A stretch of DNA of 64,000 nucleotides from Bifidobacterium sp. (GCA_022649135.1 JALCNP010000003.1:120385-184384), one strand, 5' to 3'; shown: positions 1 through 7,441, counted from the first letter of the stretch. A program made the numbers and translations. Notes: generated by a model not told the origin, from the sequence alone.

Positions 1-60
1 TATGATGAGATTTACTGCCTAGTGCCGACTACATTCCGCTAGATGGCTGTTATTGAGCAG

Positions 61-612
61 TTACCCTTTCTTGTTGAGGGCAACGATCTTCGTAACGATT
101 TTTTCCCATTCTTCGATACTGGGCATTGATGGCTGCATGACATGCTTGTTGGTTGCCAGCTCGACAGCTTCTCTGTCTTCTTCGATAATGGGATATCCTC
201 GTTCTTTGAGTATACTGATATTCTTTTTGACAGTAGTGCTATGTCTCATTTTGGCGTTCATCGATGGAAAGATGGCAGTGCGATTTCCGGATATCAAGAT
301 AATTAAATCCATTAGGTCCGTCCCCAGTCCTGCTGTTGCTCTGGCGATTCTGTCAGCGGTCGCAGGACACAGCAGCACAGTAGGATCATTCTGCATTAGA
401 AGAACATGCTGGGCCTGCGAATCACCCTGGCTACATAACAGCAATGATGTGCATGATGCTTGTAGCACAGGTAGTGATACGAACTGTTCTGCTGCATTGC
501 TGACTACGCATATGAGTTCATCATCGGGGTGACGAGCATGATATTTTCGTATGTAGACCGGCATGTTGTAGGCTGCCACCGCTCCTGAAATGCAAATAAT
601 GATTTTACTCAT
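61..612 (-). CDS. HFCD-family flavoprotein, LanD/EpiD-like peptidyl-cysteine decarboxylase
   Basis: A 183-residue flavoprotein of the family that includes EpiD/LanD and the CoaC half of Dfp. Visible motifs are the N-terminal FMN loop ISGAVAAY (residues 8-15), a histidine at 69 in the place of the catalytic His of EpiD, PATADRIA (83-90, the PASANT-type motif) and PSMNAKM (116-122, substrate-recognition motif). Members oxidatively decarboxylate a C-terminal cysteine to a thioenol. I chose the start at 612, not an upstream in-frame ATG at 654, because AAGGA precedes it and the family begins at this point. It lies 4 nt after the restored stop of the radical SAM gene, and the precursor upstream ends in Cys, so a peptide substrate is more likely than phosphopantothenoylcysteine. 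A housekeeping CoaC role is not excluded. Confidence 0.82.
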   Translation of the reverse strand: MSKIIICISGAVAAYNMPVYIRKYHARHPDDELICVVSNAAEQFVSLPVLQASCTSLLLCSQGDSQAQHVLLMQNDPTVLLCPATADRIARATAGLGTDLMDLIILISGNRTAIFPSMNAKMRHSTTVKKNISILKERGYPIIEEDREAVELATNKHVMQPSMPSIEEWEKIVTKIVALNKKG

Positions 613-616
613 TGTC

Positions 617-1959
617 TTAGTCCTTAGCGAAGCCGAATCGTTTTGCCAGCACATCGAATCTTCCTGAGAGCTGTCTTGTGAAGGCAGGGCACGGCGCTTC
701 TCCCTCTTCCCACCGTTTCGGGCATGCCCCTCCGCATACTGGCAGGAATCTACATTGCGAACATTTCGAAGGCTTTAAACGTAAATTGTCGTTCCAAGAA
801 TCGTAGCGGTGTGTAGGACGGAGTTCATTGTCTTTTAGATCGTGATGCTCGCCAATCTATTATTGTTTTCGTATTGTTTGACCAATGGAAATTCGGTGCA
901 GCTGAAGACGTTGCCATTACTGTCGATTATTTCTTCGTGTTTGCTGACAGCAGGGCAGAGGACGGTCTTTCGATGTAAAGGGAGCACGTTTGTATGTATG
1001 CCCAAGCTCACTGCAAGATCTAACCAAGTGACCATCATGGTATCTAATCTGTCTTGTTCGACTTTGTACTCAGAATTGTCGTGTCCCCAATTATAAACAG
1101 GCATTAACTGAAGATGTGTGCGACCTTGTTGTATATTTCGCCCCACGATGTCATTCAGTAATTTGGGAATTGATTCCGCATTGTCCTTAGTTACGTTAAC
1201 TCTGTTTAGGATGTCTAGATTCGATAATGCTTTTTCGGGTGAGGTAGATTCTTGTAGCCAATTCATAATGTGTTGATACGTGGGTCTGCCGCTACGCATT
1301 TTGCGGCTGTTGTTGTGATGGTTGCCGTACCCGTCTATGGTTACGTTAATCGCTCGGAGTGCGGCTTGTTCGTAAAGTTTTTCCAGCCTGTCATAAGTTA
1401 TGAGCGAACCATTGGTCGACATGATGGAATGATATTCTGTCCCAGAATCATGAGCTGCTGAGATGTATCTGTGAGACATGTCCAAAATATGATGGTAAGC
1501 CATCATCGGTTCACCGCCATACCAGCGGACATCGACCCTTGTTGTCTGTGGGTCGTTTATCGCACCTATGACTCTCTTGTTAACAGTCTCATCGGTGGAC
1601 TTAGTGAACCGCAGAGGGCAAGTTCCCTGTCCGCAATATGCGCAACACATATTGCACAAAGAAGTCGGCATCAGGATAAAAGACCGATGGGTATCATCAG
1701 AACCACTTTGACAAAGATACTCCTGCGCCTGGGCTATTTCGTCCCGTGATGAGTCAGTCCGCAGCAAGCCATTTTCTAGAAGAGATTTCGTCATATCCGA
1801 TGAAAGGTGGTTGATATCGTTTCGTGCCAGACTATCGGCCACCTCTCGTGATAAAACGAACAGACGCGGACCTGTCATTGCATAGACCAACTTATACGTA
1901 TCGCCGTCTTTTGAGTATGTATTCGAACTGATGGCGACATATTTCGAACGTCTATACAT
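617..1959 (-). pseudogene. Radical SAM/SPASM peptide maturase, interrupted by one frameshift
   Basis: The first frame (835-1959) gives 374 residues with the radical SAM cluster CX3CX2C at C102, C106 and C109 (CNMCCAYC), then a barrel with WYGGEPMM, and the start of a SPASM domain (LCPAV, GNVFSCTEFP). It stops at 835. The -1 frame continues without a stop from 838 to 617 and supplies the rest of the SPASM domain: CSQCRFLPVCGGACPKRW and a last CPAF. One extra base near 838-845 would give an intact protein of about 447 residues whose stop lies 4 nt before the flavoprotein start. The start at 1959 has AGAAGGGG upstream. No canonical slippery heptamer is visible at the junction, so I infer mutation or assembly error and not recoding. 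The role would be SAM-dependent modification of the peptide at 1999-2097. Confidence 0.8.
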
Positions 1960-1998
1960 TTGAGCCCCTTCTGCTCTATCAACTTTCGGAAATTGAAT

Positions 1999-2097
1999 TC
2001 AGCAAACCAAATTGATGGTGACATCGGTAAGAATCTCGCCAAGACCATCGTCAGCAATCGACAACTCGGTAAGTGTGCCGTTCTTTGTTTCTGACAT
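1999..2097 (-). CDS. Putative RiPP precursor peptide with C-terminal cysteine
   Basis: A 32-residue peptide beginning MSETKNGTLTELSIADDGL and ending ILTDVTINLVC. It has a strong ribosome binding site (AAAGGAGG, 9 nt before the ATG) and lies 39 nt upstream of the radical SAM gene on the same strand. The free C-terminal Cys is the substrate feature of LanD-type flavoproteins, and such a protein is encoded two genes on. Thr27 to Cys32 has four residues between, the same spacing as the Thr/Ser-Cys pair that forms the macrocycle in thioviridamide-type peptides, and the last three residues LVC equal those of the linaridin cypemycin. Only one Cys is present. The leader/core boundary and the modification by the radical SAM enzyme are unknown. 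I recognise no database family. Confidence 0.6.
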   Translation of the reverse strand: MSETKNGTLTELSIADDGLGEILTDVTINLVC

Positions 2098-2193
2098 GTG
2101 TCTGTCCTCCTTTCATCGTGTATATTACTCCACAAATTTATTGTATGATATTTTTGTGTAAATGATTTGTATATTTTCGATAGGAGTGATCAG
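2098..2193. promoter_or_regulatory. AT-rich divergent promoter region of the peptide locus
   Basis: This 96-bp spacer separates the minus-strand peptide operon from the plus-strand regulator and is far more AT-rich than the flanking chromosome. It contains ACAAAT at 2132 and ATTTGT at 2165 as distant inverted arms, which could be an operator for the adjacent ArsR-type protein. No single promoter stands out. The assignment rests on the divergent layout. Confidence 0.35.
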
Positions 2194-2793
2194 TTGAAAT
2201 CGAGCAAGGACGTGAATCATCCAGAGGTATCTGAGATCTCCGATGCTGGCGTCTTAAGGGCCATGTCGAATCCCACCAGGCTGAGGATCCTGGGTCTTCT
2301 GCGAGTCGAGGGGGCCAGGACGGTGGGTGATATCAGCATGAAGACGGGCGATGCGCCGGGATCGGTAAGCTATCACCTCTCGGAGCTGGAGGCCGCGGGG
2401 CTTGTCGAAAGAGCCGGTGCGGTCGATGGCGATAAGAGGAAAAGCTGGTGGAAAGCGAGGGATGCCGCCACTAGGCCTGTCTCTCCAATTGAACCTGTTT
2501 CGTCGAGTCAAGCCAAGGCAGCGGATTTGTTCCGCAGGATGGCTGCTGTGACATACGAAAGGACGTATGAACGGTATCTCGACGCCATGCATACTATGGA
2601 GTCTTCTTGGGTAGATGCGAGCATGAGCGAGGATCAAGTACTTTCTCTCACGCCGGCGGAGCTAGAAGAGATGAGTCAGGAACTCGACGATGTCGTATGT
2701 CGCTGGGGCAAGCGGCAGCAAGAATCAAAGGACGATGACAGCAGAAGAGAGAACGTCGTCGTCATCATGCAAGCCTTTCGATGGGTTCCTTAA
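2194..2793 (+). CDS. ArsR-type winged helix-turn-helix transcriptional regulator
   Basis: About 199 residues. The N-terminal winged helix (residues 18-85: LRAMSNPTRLRILGLL, GDISMKTG, VSYHLSELEAAGLVER) is typical of ArsR/HTH_5 regulators, and the C-terminal half is a helical region with SLTPAELEEMSQELDDV, as seen in regulators paired with MFS exporters. I place the start at TTG 2194 because TAGGAG lies 7 nt upstream; an in-frame TTG at 2167 has no such site. It is divergent from the peptide operon and runs into the MFS gene, so it probably controls the exporter and possibly the peptide genes. No metal-binding cysteine pair is visible. Confidence 0.8.
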   Translation: MKSSKDVNHPEVSEISDAGVLRAMSNPTRLRILGLLRVEGARTVGDISMKTGDAPGSVSYHLSELEAAGLVERAGAVDGDKRKSWWKARDAATRPVSPIEPVSSSQAKAADLFRRMAAVTYERTYERYLDAMHTMESSWVDASMSEDQVLSLTPAELEEMSQELDDVVCRWGKRQQESKDDDSRRENVVVIMQAFRWVP

Positions 2794-2865
2794 TGCTTTC
2801 GCTATGCAGTCGGCAAGTTGCTCGAAAAGATGAAAGAATCGCGAAAAGGCAACGGAGAGAACGGC

Positions 2866-4262
2866 ATGTGCATTAAAAAGCAGGATGAATCAAAGGGCCC
2901 CGAGCAACATGTGGCATTTTGGAAGACAGGTTCATATGTCTCTTGGATGACCTGTGATACCGCATCGGCGATAGGAGCCACGTTACGTGGTTTTGCCGTT
3001 CCGCTTGTCGCCTTTTCCGTTTCGCATTCGCTGGGAGTTACCGGGTGGCTATCCACATTCACTCTAATCCTGCAACAAGTGTGTGTGTTCTCTTCGGGGG
3101 CACCATAGTGGATCGTCATCATCGCAAACCCTTGATTATCGGGAATGCCGTTTTGCAGTTGCTGATCTGGTTCGCGATATCAGTTCTCATCATTAACGGG
3201 AAACTCACACTGACTTCCCTAGCTGTCGGGGTGTGCATATCGGCTTGTGCCAACGGTTTCCTGGGTGAAGCAACCAATGCGGCTTTACGATCGATAATCA
3301 GCATGCAAGATTACCCCAAGGCAAGAAGCATCAACGAGGGACGCGATGCCACCATTAACATGACTGGAAGCCCCATCGGGGGAATTCTTTACAGCATCCA
3401 GCCATGGCTGCCCTTCGTATGCTCCACTCTCGTGTATACGATAGCCGGTGGCAGCGCGACCCAACTACGTCTGAACGAACATGAGGAGCAGGCAGGCGCG
3501 ACCGGGAATGTACATACGCGAGAACATGCTATTCAGGGATCTTCATTTCTTGATGACTTCAAGGAAGGCTGGGGATGGGTATTTCACAGACAAAGATTGC
3601 CAACTATTATCGTTGCTGCGAGTTTGATTAATTTTGGTGTGGCGGGTATACAATACACCATTCAACTGCACCTCATCAGCATCGGAACATTACCGTTTCG
3701 TATAGGGCTTATGGACACTGGTGTATGCGCTGGCATGCTTATTGGCTCTATATTGGCAAACCGCTTGAGCGACAAAATCCATGTCGGAAAAGCAGCTTGC
3801 ATCGCATTCGCAATGATACTCCTGTTCGTGACGCCAATGGCAGTCAATAACACTTACTGGGTTTTGCTCATCTGCTATACGTTTATGGGTCTACCTGTTC
3901 CACTTGTCAACTCTTCGCTTTTGGGATTTGTGTTCTCGAAGACTGAACAAAATATGCAAGGACGAGTGTCCACAGCCGTGTCCGTACCGGCACAGGTGTT
4001 ATCCATGTTCTGTAGCGGCATTGCTGGCACCCTGCTTCCGAAGGCCGGCTTCACCGCCACCATGGTGAGCTTCCTGGCGGCGATCGCGCTGAGCGTCCTC
4101 GTTGCAGTGTCCACCCGCGCGATAAGAACCATCCCCCCCATTAAGCCAGTGGCACAACACGCAACTCTAGCGAGACCACCGCCGCAGCGGTCAAGACCTC
4201 ACGCACCATTGCACAAGACCACCTCCCACGCCACGGGAAGCCAACAACCGGCCCCCCCATAA
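2866..4262 (+). pseudogene. MFS (DHA3-like) exporter, frameshifted in a (GT)5 tract
   Basis: The N-terminal part (2866-3108) gives the first membrane segment (FWKTGSYVSW, VPLVAFSVSHSL, STFTLILQQVC) and then stops. The remainder reads in another frame from about 3090 (LFGGTIVDRHHRKPLIIG, the loop 2-3 motif, then about ten membrane segments). Removing one GT from the (GT)5 run at 3079-3088 joins the two into a normal macrolide-efflux-like MFS protein. The start at 2866 has GGAG 8 nt upstream. The C-terminus after RTIPPIKP is proline-rich and unlike the family. It follows a C7 run at 4133-4139, and one more C would give an immediate stop. The substrate is unknown; export of the neighbouring peptide is possible. 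Confidence 0.75.
3079..3088 (+). repeat. (GT)5 dinucleotide tract at the MFS frameshift
   Basis: Five GT units lie exactly where the MFS exporter changes frame. Four units would restore one continuous reading frame (QQVCVLFGGTIV). Short dinucleotide tracts can change length by slippage, so this may be a mutation or a reversible switch. Confidence 0.7.
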
Positions 4263-4643
4263 AAGAATCATTAATCCGCATCGTGGTAATAGAGATCAGT
4301 GTCTGCATTCCGTGAATCGCGAGGGTAAAAAGTCTTGACAACGCCATGTGTGGGGGTCTTCGAACGCACGAATAATCTAGGCGAATCACGAACGAATTCG
4401 AGACGGCCGCGAAGAATTGAGAACGATGCATCCGTTTCTGCAACGGCGAATGCTTCACAATCAGTCTTGGAGGCATAAACATTAACGAGCACCTCAGTCG
4501 GCGAGAATCAAAGTCAGCGGACTACAACAACAAGAAAACGATCACGGGCAATTTTACCTACTTAGCCACAAGCGTCGCTATTCGTCAAGGCTAATGCTAT
4601 AGCGGACTTTTAAGCTACTCTTCCCTGATTAAAGAGAAAACAA
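4263..4643. other. Non-coding stretch between the MFS gene and attL
   Basis: About 380 bp of chromosome between the accessory island and the prophage. The only open frame of note is a 73-codon minus-strand one (4271-4492, GTG start, no clear ribosome binding site) whose product I do not recognise. Its composition is plausible for protein but nothing else supports it. I see no RNA gene here. Confidence 0.4.
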
Positions 4644-4672
4644 AAGCCCGGAACCATTGAGATTCCGGGCTT
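4644..4672 (-). terminator. Intrinsic terminator, probably the original tRNA-fMet terminator
   Basis: A 10-bp perfect stem (AAGCCCGGAA with TTCCGGGCTT, 9-nt loop) is followed on the minus strand by TTTTGTTTTCTC. It lies 4 nt beyond attL, on the side that was downstream of the initiator tRNA before prophage insertion, so it most likely terminated that tRNA transcript. Confidence 0.75.
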
Positions 4673-4676
4673 ATCA

Positions 4677-4716
4677 GTAGCGGGGTCAGGATTTGAACCT
4701 GAGACCTCTGGGTTAT
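4677..4716. other. attL core, 40-bp direct repeat of attR
   Basis: Identical over 40 bp to 21383-21422, and corresponding to the 3' half of the initiator tRNA-Met from the anticodon loop to the acceptor end. Beyond the core the phage-side sequence makes a 10-bp inverted repeat (GACCTCTGGG, 7-nt spacer TTATTGG, CCCAGAGGTC; 4703-4729), which resembles paired core-type integrase sites around a 7-bp overlap. Confidence 0.9.
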
Positions 4717-4784
4717 TGGCCCAGAGGTCACATGTTCAAAGCGACCGTGGCCCCGAACGACCCACGTTCATTCTAACGGCGTGA
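4716..4784 (+). other. Detached 3' coding extension of the phage repressor gene
   Basis: In the circular phage genome the frame of the gene at 21131 would pass through the attP core and continue here for 22 codons (LAQRSHVQS, then RGPERPTFILTA) to a TGA at 4782-4784. That is 15 nt before the integrase ATG. In the prophage this segment has no start codon and is cut off from its gene. The non-polar end ILTA is the sort of C-terminus that can act as a protease tag. Confidence 0.65.
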
Positions 4785-4799
4785 GCACGATGAAGTTCC

Positions 4800-5624
4800 A
4801 TGAAGAAGACAATGCCGTCGCCCCAGTGGCGAGAATCAATCAGCACATGGCTGGAAACGCTCACAGCAGCGAGCCTCAGCCCTGAAACCATCCGAACCCG
4901 CCGCCACCAGATGACGACGCTCAGCAACGAACTGAACGGGTCACCCCTCGACGTGGACGGAGAGACACTGCTCCACTGGTTCGCCATCCACGAGTGGAAG
5001 CCAGAAACCCGCAAGGGATACAGGAACGCCGCAGTCTCATACTTCGGGTGGATGCAGACCAGCGCAAGACGGCAGGACAATCCCGCCGATGCCCTGCCCA
5101 GCGTTCGCCGCCCCTCACCACATCCGAGACCATGCCCTGACCGGGTCATACTTTCCGCGCTGGGACGTGCGAACGAGACGGAAACGCTGATGATCCGGCT
5201 CGGTGCGGAATGCGGGCTGAGACGTGCCGAGATCGCGCAGGTCAACAGCCGTGACGTGATGGACGACCTGCTCGGTCGCTCACTGATCGTGCACGGCAAA
5301 GGCGACAAGCAACGCATCGTGCCATTGCCCGATGATCTGGCCGACAGCATCGAGACCTGCCACGGGTGGCTGTTCCCCGGACGATGGAGCGGACACGTCG
5401 AAGCGAGCTACATCGGCAAGCATGTGGTTCGGCTGCTCGGCGACGGGTGGACCGCGCACAGTCTGCGACATCGATACGCCACCACTACCTATGCCGCCAC
5501 ACATGACCTCTACCTGGTCTCCAAGCTACTCGGGCACGAGAGCATGGAAACCACGCAACGCTACGTCGCCATGCCGGACAACAGGCTTCGCAGCGCACTT
5601 TCCGCCGTCTCCCTGGTATCCTGA
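4800..5624 (+). CDS. int: Tyrosine recombinase (phage integrase)
   Basis: 274 residues. The N-terminal SAM-like core-binding domain covers about residues 5-95 and the catalytic domain about 110-260. The catalytic set is visible: Arg in GLRRAEI (141/142), Lys in KGDKQR (168/170), HSLR (His220, Arg223), His246 in LLGHES and the nucleophile Tyr255 in QRYV. It would join attP to the tRNA-fMet attB and, with an excision factor, reverse this. There is no arm-binding domain of the long-integrase type, so the protein is compact. It lies 83 nt from attL. In the circular phage it would lie just downstream of the repressor gene and could be co-transcribed with it, whereas in the prophage it is separated from that promoter. 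ATG 4812 is an alternative start. Confidence 0.93.
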   Translation: MKKTMPSPQWRESISTWLETLTAASLSPETIRTRRHQMTTLSNELNGSPLDVDGETLLHWFAIHEWKPETRKGYRNAAVSYFGWMQTSARRQDNPADALPSVRRPSPHPRPCPDRVILSALGRANETETLMIRLGAECGLRRAEIAQVNSRDVMDDLLGRSLIVHGKGDKQRIVPLPDDLADSIETCHGWLFPGRWSGHVEASYIGKHVVRLLGDGWTAHSLRHRYATTTYAATHDLYLVSKLLGHESMETTQRYVAMPDNRLRSALSAVSLVS

Positions 5625-5629
5625 ACAAC

Positions 5630-5657
5630 AAGAAGAAAGAAGAAAGAAGAAAGAAGA
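5630..5657 (+). repeat. Four tandem copies of 7-bp AAGAAGA before the lipoprotein gene
   Basis: Four perfect AAGAAGA units end 5 nt before the lipoprotein ATG. The purine-rich run takes the place of a normal Shine-Dalgarno sequence, so copy number could alter translation of the lipoprotein or spacing from the integrase gene. Confidence 0.85.
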
Positions 5658-5662
5658 ACATT

Positions 5663-6100
5663 ATGAAACGCAAAGCCATAGCCATCATAACCGCTCTGCT
5701 GCTTGCCCCGCTCTCTGCGTGCGGCGGCTCTGCCAGCACGGGCGCCGCATCGACAGCTTCATCCTCGGCGACTGCCAAGTGTCTGGATGTGGATGCCGAC
5801 GCGCAGAAGACGATCACGGACGGCGCCAAGTCCGGCACACTGACACCGGTAGCGGCCAAGGCAGTTAAGGCCCCAGCGCGCTCGAACGCCTACATCGTGG
5901 CGATGAAGTTCAACGACGGCAATGGGGAGATGACCGGCGTGTGGATGACCAGTGGGCTGACAGCGGCCGATGTATCTCCACTGATGAGCGTGGACGGCTA
6001 TGCCCACCAGTTCACGAACTGGCCGAACACCATTAACGGCGAGACGCTCAATGCCGAGGAACCCGGAGTATCCGACGCGAAGTCGTGTCTAAACGATTAG
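5663..6100 (+). CDS. Prophage lipoprotein, possible lysogenic-conversion or exclusion factor
   Basis: 145 residues with a type II signal peptide and lipobox LSAC (Cys at 20), then a Ser/Thr/Ala-rich linker to about residue 38 and a folded domain with two further cysteines (KCLDV and KSCLND), which may be paired. It sits beside integrase on the strand opposite the lytic genes, the usual place for genes expressed from a prophage. Lipoproteins in this position in some Gram-positive temperate phages (for example Ltp of Streptococcus phage TP-J34) block superinfection. I see no sequence family that proves the same role here. Confidence 0.75.
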   Translation: MKRKAIAIITALLLAPLSACGGSASTGAASTASSSATAKCLDVDADAQKTITDGAKSGTLTPVAAKAVKAPARSNAYIVAMKFNDGNGEMTGVWMTSGLTAADVSPLMSVDGYAHQFTNWPNTINGETLNAEEPGVSDAKSCLND

Positions 6101-6103
6101 TCC

Positions 6104-6796
6104 TCACACGGGGAGGCCGAACGCTTTCGGGTTGCTGACGCTGTTGCTGCTGCTATTGCGCAGCGCCGCCCATGTGACGACTTTCGCCCCGGCTCGTTTG
6201 AGGGCATACACGTTGTCTTTGTAGTTCTGTGAACTGTCATAGATGTGGTAGGTGTTGGCCAGTACGTTGGCGATGCCCAGCGCGTTCTTGTATTGGAAGA
6301 TGATGTGTGTTGCTTTCATGAAGTCAGTCTCCTCCGTGAGGTCGATGGTTGTGGTTGTTGAGGGTGTTTGATAGTGCAGATAGCAGTTCCATGGGTAACT
6401 GTAGTAGGCGCGGACGTTCGTTTCGTTGCCGGTCTGATCGCCGCCGGACCCGTAGGCTGTGCCGTGCTCGCTGGATGATGCCTGGGCGAGTTTGCCGCTG
6501 CCCAGGTATACGGCTACGTGGTGGATGTCGTTGAGCAGGATGTCTCCGGCCGATGGGGTGCCATTGGCTGGTAGCCGTTTCCAGCCGCGTGCTACGAGGG
6601 CGGCGGAGAGGTTACCCGTATATGTGGCGCCGCCGGTATCGAATCCGGCTTCCTTCAATGCGAAGATGACCAGGCTCGAGCAGTCGGCGTTGCCTCCGGG
6701 TTTGATGTTCCACCGGTCGCTTTGGCTGTACCCGAGACTGACGTCCGAGCACCAGTACCTCATGCGCTCTATCAGCTTGTTGATGCTGCCTGGCAT
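6104..6796 (-). CDS. Phage endolysin, NlpC/P60-type peptidase
   Basis: 230 residues. The N-terminal cysteine peptidase domain spans about residues 3-130, with catalytic Cys39 in NADCSS, His93 in IHHVAVYLG and the preceding GDILLND strand. It would cut peptidoglycan stem peptides during lysis. The C-terminal part (about 165-230; FQYKNALGIANVLANTYHIY) looks like a separate wall-targeting module that I cannot name. I start it at 6796 because GTGGAG precedes that ATG and it is 1 nt from the holin stop; an in-frame upstream ATG at 6823 would overlap the holin gene. It is the last gene of the minus-strand lytic operon. Confidence 0.85.
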   Translation of the reverse strand: MPGSINKLIERMRYWCSDVSLGYSQSDRWNIKPGGNADCSSLVIFALKEAGFDTGGATYTGNLSAALVARGWKRLPANGTPSAGDILLNDIHHVAVYLGSGKLAQASSSEHGTAYGSGGDQTGNETNVRAYYSYPWNCYLHYQTPSTTTTIDLTEETDFMKATHIIFQYKNALGIANVLANTYHIYDSSQNYKDNVYALKRAGAKVVTWAALRNSSSNSVSNPKAFGLPV

Positions 6797-6797
6797 G

Positions 6798-7163
6798 TCA
6801 TTGCTCCACGGTCTGGGTGCCATAGACCGTGTCGGCCAGCTCCTCTATTTCGGGGTCCGTGTCGGCTGCGGTCGCCGTTGCGGTGGTGATGGTTTCGCTG
6901 TTGGTGTCCGTCGCTCCGGCCTTGAGGGCCTTAGTGACTTGGTTTCCTGCCTGGGCCGCGCTCGTCACCACGCTTGTGGTCCACCAAACGTAGATGCTTC
7001 CTATCGCCCCGAGTGTTCCGGACACAGCGGCCTCGACTTCCGCCGAGGTGAATGGCAGCGCCGGTTTGCCCATGAGCGACAGCACCGTGTTCGCTTGGGC
7101 GAGCAGGGTGACGGCCAGTGTCGCGAATGCTTTGATTCGTGATGCGGTGAGATTTGATGACAT
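6798..7163 (-). CDS. Phage holin
   Basis: 121 residues with two hydrophobic stretches (about 8-27, IKAFATLAVTLLAQANTVLSL, and 47-66, GTLGAIGSIYVWWTTSVVTS) and a hydrophilic C-terminal tail rich in Thr, Ala and Asp. This is the pattern of small two-segment phage holins that open the membrane for the endolysin. The start at 7163 has AAGGAG 8 nt upstream. It lies directly before the endolysin gene. Confidence 0.78.
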   Translation of the reverse strand: MSSNLTASRIKAFATLAVTLLAQANTVLSLMGKPALPFTSAEVEAAVSGTLGAIGSIYVWWTTSVVTSAAQAGNQVTKALKAGATDTNSETITTATATAADTDPEIEELADTVYGTQTVEQ

Positions 7164-7176
7164 AGTGTTGCTCCTT

Positions 7177-7437
7177 CTAGTTGTCGTGTTTATGGTCGGG
7201 TTGGAAAGCCTCGAAGAGTCCTTCGGGCGGTGGTGGTGGCGGGGGTTTCGCACCGCGCCATATATGGTCCACCAGAGTCCTGTTCCATAGCCAGAGGCGC
7301 TGATTGTCGGCTATGGCTGCCTGGATCATCAGCGCCTCGTCGAAACGGTTGCGGTGGTGACTGACCACGGCTTGAATCAGAGCGCCTGCGATGGCCGACC
7401 CCGCACCGACGAGTGCGATAATGACTGTTTCACTCAT
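7177..7437 (-). CDS. Small phage membrane protein of the lysis module
   Basis: 86 residues. One N-terminal membrane segment (IIALVGAGSAIAGALIQAVV, about residues 5-24) is followed by a charged region and a run of seven prolines at 65-71. It lies between the tail gene and the holin, so a second holin or a holin regulator is possible. The family is not recognised. Confidence 0.65.
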   Translation of the reverse strand: MSETVIIALVGAGSAIAGALIQAVVSHHRNRFDEALMIQAAIADNQRLWLWNRTLVDHIWRGAKPPPPPPPEGLFEAFQPDHKHDN

Positions 7438-7441
7438 GCTG

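Noticed and set aside
835..845. Programmed frameshifting in the radical SAM gene
   Set aside because: No X_XXY_YYZ heptamer or downstream structure stands out at the junction, and such recoding is not known in this family; mutation or sequence error is simpler.
1875..2135. 86-codon minus-strand frame over the peptide and the radical SAM start
   Set aside because: It overlaps the 32-codon peptide gene and the radical SAM start in another frame, has no ribosome binding site and no family likeness.
4271..4492. 73-codon minus-strand frame between the MFS gene and attL
   Set aside because: GTG start without a clear binding site and no recognised family; kept only as a note in the intergenic entry.
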